A DNA stretch of 53,566 bases, taken from an uncultured Prevotellaceae bacterium (lineage in GTDB: Bacteria > Bacteroidota > Bacteroidia > Bacteroidales > Bacteroidaceae). Location of the stretch: contig ONCZ01000034.1 of the NCBI GenBank assembly GCA_900316445.1, forward strand, positions 1 to 53,566, read 5' to 3'. Numbering within the stretch: position 1 is the first letter of the stretch; each line of letters begins with the position of its first letter. Position numbers and translations under genes: made by a program. This document shows positions 48,067 through 53,566 of the stretch, one piece after another. Below the pieces are notes generated by a model. The model saw only the letters and a program-made list of their open reading frames with translations, was not told the DNA's origin and made no database searches.

Positions 48067-48107
48067 TAAAGATTTTGTGAATTATGCAAAGTTAATTCAA
48101 AAAAACA

Positions 48108-48671
48108 TCAGAAGGTAGAGCTGCCAACAGCTAAATTAAGAAAGAACTGGTGAATTCTTGGGTCGCAGTCTAATTCCGGATGGAACGCGACGGCGAGCTG
48201 ATTCCCTTGGCGTGCCGCGACAATATGCCCGTCGATAGTGGCAATGGGAGTGCAGGCATCCGAAAGGACTGTCTCGATATAAGGGGCTCGGATGAAGGTC
48301 ATCGGTACGTCTTTGCCGATGCCCTCAACGGTGCCGACAGCGTGGAAACTGCCTAATTGCCTGCCGTATGCATTTCGGCGCACATGGATGTCCATCGTGC
48401 CGAGATAGCCTTCGGAGAGGAGAATCATACCGGCACATGTTCCAAAGACGGGCAGACCGCCAAGGATGGCCTCACGGATGGGGTCATACAGCCCCAGTTG
48501 TGAGAGCAGGCGCATCTGCACCGTACTCTCACCGCCAGGCAGAATCAGTCCGTCCTTGGGCTGCAGCCAGTCTTTCAGCTGTCTGATCTCGAAAGTCTCG
48601 ACGCCGAGCCGCTGCAGCATTTGCTCATGCTCGATGAATGCTCCTTGTAGGGCAAGAACTGCTATTCTCAT
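48108..48671 (-). CDS. pdxT: PLP synthase glutaminase subunit
   Basis: The protein has 187 residues and is a class I glutaminase that feeds ammonia to PdxS. Motifs are [27 protein letters not shown], nucleophile Cys in [10 protein letters not shown] and the His-Glu pair in AFHPELDCD. Its ATG overlaps the pdxS stop by 4 nt, ensuring coupled synthesis. Confidence 0.96.
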   Translation of the reverse strand: MRIAVLALQGAFIEHEQMLQRLGVETFEIRQLKDWLQPKDGLILPGGESTVQMRLLSQLGLYDPIREAILGGLPVFGTCAGMILLSEGYLGTMDIHVRRNAYGRQLGSFHAVGTVEGIGKDVPMTFIRAPYIETVLSDACTPIATIDGHIVAARQGNQLAVAFHPELDCDPRIHQFFLNLAVGSSTF

Positions 48672-49546
48672 TTTCCTCTCTCCGCCATTAAGAGTTCGAT
48701 TTCCTGCTCGTTGATGCCCACCATGGCCTCGCCGAGGTCTTCGCTGAGTTCGGCCAGAAGTTTGGCATCCTGATAGTTGGTGACGGCCTGCACGATGGCT
48801 GCGGCTCGCTTGGCGGGATTGCCGCTCTTGAAGATACCACTTCCCACGAACACGCCCTCGGCACCGAGTTGCATCATCAGAGCGGCATCGGCTGGCGTGG
48901 CCACACCTCCGGCGGCGAAGTTCACTACGGGCAGTTTGCCGTTGTCATGCACGAAGCGTACCAGTTCGTAAGGTGCCTGCAGCTGCTTGGCGGCCTCGTA
49001 GAGTTCGTCTTCACTCATAGACACCAGCCGCCGTATCTCGCTCTGCATCAGTCGCATGTGGCTGACGGCCTGCACTACGTCGCCCGTACCAGGCTCGCCT
49101 TTGGTACGAATCATCGTTGCACCCTCAGCGATACGGCGTAGCGCTTCACCCAGGTTCTTCGCGCCACAAACGAATGGCACGTCGAACTTTGTCTTGTCGA
49201 TATGGTAGATATTGTCGGCTGGACTGAGCACCTCGCTCTCATCGATATAGTCGATCTCGATGGCCTGCAATATCTGCGCCTCGGCGATGTGTCCGATACG
49301 GCACTTCGCCATCACCGGAATGGTGACGGCTTCTTGTATGCCACGGATCATTTTCGGGTCGCTCATACGGCTCACACCACCCGCAGCACGAATGTCGGCA
49401 GGGATTCTTTCCAGAGCCATCACGGCACAGGCACCTGCTTCCTCGGCGATGCGAGCCTGTTCTGGGGTTGTCACGTCCATAATCACTCCGCCTTTCAGCA
49501 TCTGAGCCAACTGGCGGTTAAGGTCTTGTCTTGAGTTTGCTTCCAT
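48668..49546 (-). CDS. pdxS: PLP synthase lyase subunit
   Basis: The protein has 292 residues and builds pyridoxal 5'-phosphate from ribose 5-phosphate, glyceraldehyde 3-phosphate and ammonia. The core motifs are [45 protein letters not shown] with its active-site Lys, and [17 protein letters not shown]. It is highly conserved. The next gene upstream is the kinase-like AraC regulator, 109 nt away. Confidence 0.97.
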   Translation of the reverse strand: MEANSRQDLNRQLAQMLKGGVIMDVTTPEQARIAEEAGACAVMALERIPADIRAAGGVSRMSDPKMIRGIQEAVTIPVMAKCRIGHIAEAQILQAIEIDYIDESEVLSPADNIYHIDKTKFDVPFVCGAKNLGEALRRIAEGATMIRTKGEPGTGDVVQAVSHMRLMQSEIRRLVSMSEDELYEAAKQLQAPYELVRFVHDNGKLPVVNFAAGGVATPADAALMMQLGAEGVFVGSGIFKSGNPAKRAAAIVQAVTNYQDAKLLAELSEDLGEAMVGINEQEIELLMAERGK

Positions 49547-49655
49547 ATTCTTTTTTGTTTATGTGTTGATGAATGTGGTTGCAAAGTAACGGCAATTCCA
49601 CGAGAACACCGCACGATGTTCCCATTCTGATAAGCGAAAAATCAATTTGTGCAAA

Positions 49656-50549
49656 TTATCTCTTCCTGGCCTCGCTGGGAGCCTTGCCCGTCTGCTTCTT
49701 GTAATAACGAGACAGATGAGCCTGGGAGGAGAATCCTAACAAGCGTGCAATCTCCTTTAAGGGCTTGTTGGTGTCGAGCATCGCGGAAATCTCCTCCGTG
49801 ATGCGCTCGTCAATGATAGACTTGGGCGAACGGTTGGCAACATGTCGTGTTACCTGTCCCAGATAACGCGCGCTGACACCCAACTGCTCGGCATAGAACG
49901 CCACGTCGCTGTAAAGGTGATGGAAACGATCGACTGTATCAAGAAACAGATTGTAGAGTTCACCGCTACGGCTACTGTCTTCGGTATAGCCCTTGGGGAA
50001 CTGGCTCAGATAACTGCGGGCATGGAGCATGGCCTCGTTGACGCTTTCGCCGCAACTGAGATAATAGGCCAGTGCCGCCGACAACTGGTTGGCCTGGCCG
50101 TGCTGGCGAATGGTTGACGGAAGGTCTGAAGGCTCCAGCACAATAGTGCAGAGCGGCAAGATCTGCTCTTTGATGGCACTGAACACCTGCGGCTCCACCA
50201 GTTGGTCGCCACGGGTAGATGTCCGTACGGGTGCATAGATGATATACCGCGGGCGATACTTCCGCATCATCTCTGCCACCATAGCTACCACATCAATCCG
50301 CCTAATGAGACCGATCTTCACTATCTGTGGCTGCAAATCGTTGAAGATGGCCTCAACCTGTTTGCGGACGATGTCAGCAGGCAGGTCGTAGAACTCCTGG
50401 ATGCCCAGCGTATTCTGTACGGTTATCGATGTAATCACTGATGTGACCGTACCTCCAAGTTCACAAATGCAGCGGATGTCTGCCTGTATGCCCGAACCGC
50501 CCGTGCCGTCAGAACCTGTAATTGCCAGTATTGTCTGTTTGTTGTTCAT
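49656..50549 (-). CDS. ThiD/PdxK-like domain fused to an AraC-type DNA-binding domain
   Basis: The protein has 297 residues. Residues 1-190 are a ribokinase-like ThiD/PdxK fold with TGSDGTGGSGIQADI (the substrate loop is GSDSSGGAGIQAD in active enzymes) and LSAALAYYLSCGESVNEAM. The catalytic GTGC/DTTGTGD loop is replaced by HGQANQ and about 70 residues before it are missing, so it is probably an inactive, ligand-binding version. Residues 195-297 are an AraC HTH pair ending LGFSSQAHLSRYYKKQTGKAPSEARK. Placed directly upstream of pdxST, it is likely a vitamin B6 or pyrimidine sensor and regulator. The promoter is TACCTTTG (50563-50570, minus). Confidence 0.85.
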   Translation of the reverse strand: MNNKQTILAITGSDGTGGSGIQADIRCICELGGTVTSVITSITVQNTLGIQEFYDLPADIVRKQVEAIFNDLQPQIVKIGLIRRIDVVAMVAEMMRKYRPRYIIYAPVRTSTRGDQLVEPQVFSAIKEQILPLCTIVLEPSDLPSTIRQHGQANQLSAALAYYLSCGESVNEAMLHARSYLSQFPKGYTEDSSRSGELYNLFLDTVDRFHHLYSDVAFYAEQLGVSARYLGQVTRHVANRSPKSIIDERITEEISAMLDTNKPLKEIARLLGFSSQAHLSRYYKKQTGKAPSEARKR

Positions 50550-50562
50550 CTGATTTTATTTG

Positions 50563-50570
50563 CAAAGGTA
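50563..50570 (-). promoter_or_regulatory. Promoter -7 of the AraC-type regulator
   Basis: CAAAGGTA reads TACCTTTG on the minus strand, 14 nt before the start codon, implying a very short leader. Confidence 0.45.
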
Positions 50571-50615
50571 GGAATATTACTCCAATTATTGCACATCTCG
50601 GACTAAAAAAATGGT

Positions 50616-50658
50616 CTCAGATTCGCATATTTGCCTGAAAAAGTTTGGAAGATTGGAA
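50616..50658 (+). repeat. 43-nt direct repeat, copy 1 (with promoter)
   Basis: It matches 53519-53561 at 40 of 43 positions. It ends in a TTTG-containing tract that, with TATTTTTG just downstream (about 50670), forms the promoter of the broken YgjP gene. Confidence 0.75.
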
Positions 50659-50696
50659 TATTTACCTTATTTTTGTAGTCATAATATAGGATTGAT

Positions 50697-51033
50697 ATGG
50701 CCATACAGGTGACATACAGGAGAACCAGGAGGCTGTCGATGCGTATCGTGAAGAATGGCGATGTGCATGTGTCGGCGCCTATTGGCATGCCTAAGAAAGA
50801 GGTGGAGCGGTGTCTGCAATGTCAGGGACAAGTCCATCTGCTTCTCTGCCTATCTGCTGCTGTTGCCGGAATGGTGTGTCGAGCACGTGGTGGTTCACGA
50901 ACTGTGCCATCTGTTGGAACCAAGCCACAATGCCCGTTTCCATACACTGATGGACAAGTTCTTCCCTCGTTGGAAGGAAGCGAGAAAAACGACAAGACAG
51001 ATATGTAAGATGGAGGAGGACGAAGAAGAGTAG
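50697..51033 (+). pseudogene. YgjP-type (DUF45) metalloprotease with an internal deletion
   Basis: ATG 50697 opens MAIQVTYRRTRRLSMRIVKN and GDVHVSAPIGMPKKEVER, the N-terminus of YgjP/M48-like proteins. Near 50808-50815 the frame changes. The second frame continues CNVRDKSICFSAYLLLLPEW and VVHELCHLLEPSHNARFHTL with the zinc motif HELCH and its third His, ending at 51031-51033. About 100 residues of the middle are missing, so the gene is broken by an out-of-frame deletion. The first frame alone would stop at 51008. The promoter TATTTTTG is just upstream. Confidence 0.8.
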
Positions 51034-51071
51034 CCCAACAAAAGATTGTTTATTCACAATTCTTCTTAAAT

Positions 51072-51123
51072 CTTGGGGCAAATATACAAATAAATGCTGA
51101 ATTTTCACTATATTTGCCCCAAG
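51072..51123. promoter_or_regulatory. Perfect inverted repeat carrying two opposed promoters
   Basis: CTTGGGGCAAATATA (51072-51086) is perfectly complementary to TATATTTGCCCCAAG (51109-51123). The right arm contains TATATTTG (51109-51116) as a plus promoter for the hydrolase gene. The left arm contains the same element for the minus strand. It may also act as a terminator or operator. Confidence 0.65.
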
Positions 51124-51168
51124 TTTTGAGATTAATTATAAAAGTTACTAGCAATTATCAGATAAACT

Positions 51169-52851
51169 ATGACTTACAAAAGCTATTTCCTCATCCTCGC
51201 CCTTCTGCTTTGTACGACCATCGCACGGGCGCAGTACAATCAAGTGAACGACATCCCGTATCGCGACGCAGCGGAGGGCTATGCCCAGGAGCGTTGCAAG
51301 CTCGACGTTTATTATCCGACGAATGAAACGGACGCGCCCGTGGTGGTGTGGTTCCACGGCGGCGGCATCGAGGGTGGCGAGAAGCACATCGACCCTCAGT
51401 TGAAAAACTGCGGTCTCGTGGTTGTGGCCGCCAACTACCGTCTGCTGCCCAAGGCTCCCATTGACGACATCCTCGATGACGCTGCAGCGGCTGTTGCTTG
51501 GACGTACAAGAACATCGCGAAGTATAATGGCAGCAAGCGCAAGATATTCGTGGCTGGACACTCCGCCGGCGGCTATCTGCTCGACATGATTGGACTCGAC
51601 AAGCGCTGGTTGGCGAAGTACGGCGTCGATGCTGACTCGCTCGCGGCCCTCGTGCCGTTCAGCGGACAATGCGTTACACATTATAATATACGTAAGCAGC
51701 AGGGCATCCCGCCCTTGCAGGCCACTATCGACCAGTACGCCCCGCTCACCTACGTCCGAGCCGATGCGCCGCCCATCATCATCATCTCCGGCGACCGCGA
51801 ACTGGAACTCTTCGGACGCTACGAGGAGCAGGCCTATTTCTGGCGTATGCTGAAGCTCGTCGGCCACAAGGACGTGACGCTTTACGAGATGCAGGGCTAC
51901 GACCACGGCGCTATGCCGTTCCCGGCCTATAAAATCTTGAAGGACCACATCAAGCGACTGACGGAAAAGAAATCTCACTCAAATGAGATCGTTGCAGAAG
52001 GCGAAGCACCTGTAAGACTCGCTGATTCATATAGCTTTACAGAAGGGCCTGCGACAGATGCAAGGGGTAACGTTTACTTCACTGACCAGCCAAACAATAG
52101 GATTTACCGTTGGGATTGCGAATCCGGTGAGATTACACTGTTCACCGATCAGAGCGGTCGCTCCAATGGGATGTACTTCGATGCCCAAGGCAATCTGATA
52201 GCTTGCGCAGATATGGACAATCAGCTCTGGCGTTTCGACATGCGCTCGACCTCTGGTCGCTTGCTACCTCAGGGACGCAAGAATGGTCAAGCCGAGATAC
52301 TGATAACCGACTATCGCGGAAAGTTGCTGAACGGCCCCAACGATGTGTGGATCTCGAAGGACGGAGGTTATTATCTGACCGACCCCTATTTCAAGCGCGA
52401 CTACTGGACGCGCAGCCCAGAGCGCCAGCAGCCTGTGGAAGGCCTGTATTATCTGGCGCCTGGCAGCAAACAGCTGCTTATGCTCGACTCAACGCTTAAC
52501 CAACCTAATGGGATTGTCGGAACGCCCGACGGCAAACATCTGTATGTCGCAGAGGCAAAGGAAAACAGAATTCTGAGATATGACATCCTGACGGATGGCT
52601 CCCTGACGAACCGCCAGGTGTTTGCCAACATGGGATCGGACGGGATGACGATAGACGACCGGGGGAACATCTATCTGACTGGCGATGGTGTTACCGTATT
52701 CAACAAGGATGGCCAGAAGATAGCCCATTTTCCCATTCCTGAGGACTGGACGGCCAACGTCTGCTTTGGCGGTAAAGAGCATAACATCCTGTTTATTACC
52801 GCTTCAAAATCTGTTTATACCCTAAAGATGTTTGTGCATGGGGTAAAATGA
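51169..52851 (+). CDS. Esterase and SMP-30/gluconolactonase fusion
   Basis: The protein has 560 residues. A signal peptide (to about residue 21) is followed by an alpha/beta hydrolase with oxyanion HGGG (about 62), nucleophile GHSAGG (about 130), an acid residue in IISGDRELE and His in GYDHGAMPF. From about residue 285 a six-bladed SMP-30/gluconolactonase-like propeller follows, with FTEGPATDARGNVYFTD, LNGPNDVWISKDGGYYLTDP and QPNGIVGTPDGKHLYVAE, including the expected metal-binding Glu, Asn and Asp. It is exported and may act on esterified sugars or lactones. It has its own promoter in the palindrome 51072-51123. Confidence 0.9.
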   Translation: MTYKSYFLILALLLCTTIARAQYNQVNDIPYRDAAEGYAQERCKLDVYYPTNETDAPVVVWFHGGGIEGGEKHIDPQLKNCGLVVVAANYRLLPKAPIDDILDDAAAAVAWTYKNIAKYNGSKRKIFVAGHSAGGYLLDMIGLDKRWLAKYGVDADSLAALVPFSGQCVTHYNIRKQQGIPPLQATIDQYAPLTYVRADAPPIIIISGDRELELFGRYEEQAYFWRMLKLVGHKDVTLYEMQGYDHGAMPFPAYKILKDHIKRLTEKKSHSNEIVAEGEAPVRLADSYSFTEGPATDARGNVYFTDQPNNRIYRWDCESGEITLFTDQSGRSNGMYFDAQGNLIACADMDNQLWRFDMRSTSGRLLPQGRKNGQAEILITDYRGKLLNGPNDVWISKDGGYYLTDPYFKRDYWTRSPERQQPVEGLYYLAPGSKQLLMLDSTLNQPNGIVGTPDGKHLYVAEAKENRILRYDILTDGSLTNRQVFANMGSDGMTIDDRGNIYLTGDGVTVFNKDGQKIAHFPIPEDWTANVCFGGKEHNILFITASKSVYTLKMFVHGVK

Positions 52852-53043
52852 TTGATTGTTATTTGCCAACGCAGGAAATGTAAGTGCTTGATTATCAATC
52901 AGTTACGATAAAATGGTAGAAATAGTGTAGAAAAATAGTTAAACTGCTGATTTTCAGCACGTTACACCCTATTTTGGCGTTTCTTTCCTTGGGACAAAAT
53001 AACATTTCATAAAACCCTGACTATCAAATTCAACGTCTGAAAA

Positions 53044-53058
53044 CCGCGTGTCAAGCGG
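53044..53058 (-). terminator. Terminator of the 50-residue gene
   Basis: On the minus strand CCGC-TTGACAC-GCGG is followed by TTTT. The stop codon of the small frame lies in the loop. Confidence 0.5.
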
Positions 53059-53203
53059 AAAACAGCGTTTTTACTTTAACATATTTAAGTTTCGTTAACG
53101 GCAAATTCTGCTGTTTGGTTGCAGTTTCTCCGTTTCCCGTCACCTTTATAACCTTCAGAAGACCTGTGATCACATCGAAGGATGTACCTCCGTGAAAATC
53201 CAT
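53051..53203 (-). CDS. Possible 50-residue small protein
   Basis: ATG 53203 opens a 50-codon frame ending at TGA 53051-53053. It encodes MDFHGGTSFDVITGLLKVIK, then VTGNGETATKQQNLPLTKLK and a basic end. It is preceded by a minus-strand promoter element TACTTTTG (53248-53255), and its stop lies in a short terminator hairpin. Promoter, frame and terminator match in scale, which supports a real gene. No family is recognised. The other minus frame over this stretch looks less protein-like. The rest of 52852-53566 holds only hairpins and repeats. Confidence 0.4.
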   Translation of the reverse strand: MDFHGGTSFDVITGLLKVIKVTGNGETATKQQNLPLTKLKYVKVKTLFSA

Positions 53204-53247
53204 GGAACTTCATCCGGGCATCTTGTCTTTTGCGACTTCTGCAGTTG

Positions 53248-53255
53248 CAAAAGTA
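53248..53255 (-). promoter_or_regulatory. Promoter -7 of the possible small-protein gene
   Basis: CAAAAGTA reads TACTTTTG on the minus strand, about 45 nt before ATG 53203. Confidence 0.4.
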
Positions 53256-53339
53256 CGAATAATAACTGGAACTAAAGAATGTTTTCGGTATTTTTTTATT
53301 CGATGTTCTATCAAGAAAAAAAGTTGCCCTGAAAAGTTT

Positions 53340-53465
53340 AGGTTTAAGTTTAGAGAGGCTTATATACATATAAGGAGTAAACTAAACCCGTCGTGTGATT
53401 CAGTACGTTTGATTGAGGTTATGAAGGCATGTATATATACATGGTTAAACCTAAACCTTAAACCT
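53340..53465. repeat. Inverted repeat of TTTAGG-type units
   Basis: AGGTTTAAGTTTAG (53340-53353) pairs with CTAAACCTTAAACCT (53451-53465) with one extra base, and a run of eight T follows. The arms consist of short GTTTAG-like units, as in the other palindromes of this window. Confidence 0.6.
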
Positions 53466-53518
53466 GTTTTTTTTCTTGACCGAATACAGGTCTTATGACG
53501 CATCTGTTAAAAGATACC

Positions 53519-53561
53519 CTCAGATTCGCATATTTACCCGAAAAAGTTTGGATGATTGGAA
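53519..53561 (+). repeat. 43-nt direct repeat, copy 2
   Basis: It matches 50616-50658 at 40 of 43 positions. It probably carries the promoter of a gene beyond the window edge. Confidence 0.7.
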
Positions 53562-53566
53562 AATAA

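Noticed and set aside
1-53566. tRNA, rRNA, tmRNA or riboswitch genes
   Set aside because: No cloverleaf with a TTCGA-type loop, rRNA core or recognised riboswitch consensus was found by eye in any gap. A covariance-model scan would be needed to be certain.

Overview
The window looks like a chromosomal segment of a member of the Bacteroidota, most likely a Prevotella-type (Prevotellaceae) gut or oral anaerobe. The evidence is a complete Bat (aerotolerance) operon, the rpmB-rpmG-DUF4295-ftsY cluster typical of this phylum, and promoters of the TTTG-N18-21-TAnnTTTG type. Start codons lack Shine-Dalgarno sequences, and base composition is moderate with AT-rich gaps. No rRNA, tRNA or CRISPR array was seen.

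Layout. 1-430: end of an accessory element (DUF3987-like gene tail and a terminator) that abuts and may have replaced the 3' end of uxuB. 430-4842 (minus): uxuB and uxuA for hexuronate catabolism, and a secreted GH10-like glycosidase. 4942-13215 (plus): CstA-type transporter, an outer-membrane barrel, nadC, a C69 dipeptidase, DUF3667 and DUF2975 membrane proteins, an AlkZ-related protein and a Dcu transporter. 13.2-21.7 kb is accessory: a 47-residue small protein, an MntA/HepT toxin-antitoxin pair, a zinc-ribbon protein, a four-gene CsgG-DUF4810-DUF799 envelope operon, and a low-GC island with an unknown 210-residue protein, an origin-like repeat, an amber-interrupted gene, a VapE-type helicase and an HU-like protein. 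21.9-29.5 kb is housekeeping: map, tsaD, cinA, rpmB (broken), rpmG, DUF4295, ftsY, rimO, HU and a membrane-spanning HU-LysM protein. 29.6-42.1 kb holds moxR-DUF58-bat genes with batB+batC and batD+batE fused, then PAP2, queA, an SH3 protein and deoD. 42.4-44.7 kb is accessory again: a polyvalent-type kinase, a second MNT/HEPN pair (HEPN frameshifted) and a very large palindrome. 44.7-53.5 kb: a thioredoxin-esterase fusion, GNAT, a Cu/Zn permease, pdxST with a ThiD-like/AraC regulator, a broken YgjP-type protease, and an esterase-gluconolactonase fusion.

The most unusual signal is a repeat architecture rather than one gene. Many gaps carry ladders of 7-8 nt tandem repeats that run up to the start codon, with a different unit at each locus. 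Others carry palindromes whose arms are built from such short units. Some of these palindromes lie in frame inside conserved genes: RimO, QueA, TsaD, and a 97-nt copy (94/97 identical) at both the BatB/BatC and BatD/BatE fusion joints. When the left arm is purine-rich it encodes charged residues and its complement encodes a hydrophobic stretch, so such a palindrome automatically resembles a signal peptide. Other points of interest are an HU protein tethered to a LysM domain, a kinase-like AraC regulator next to pdxST, and a 22-nt-period palindromic repeat found at two accessory loci.
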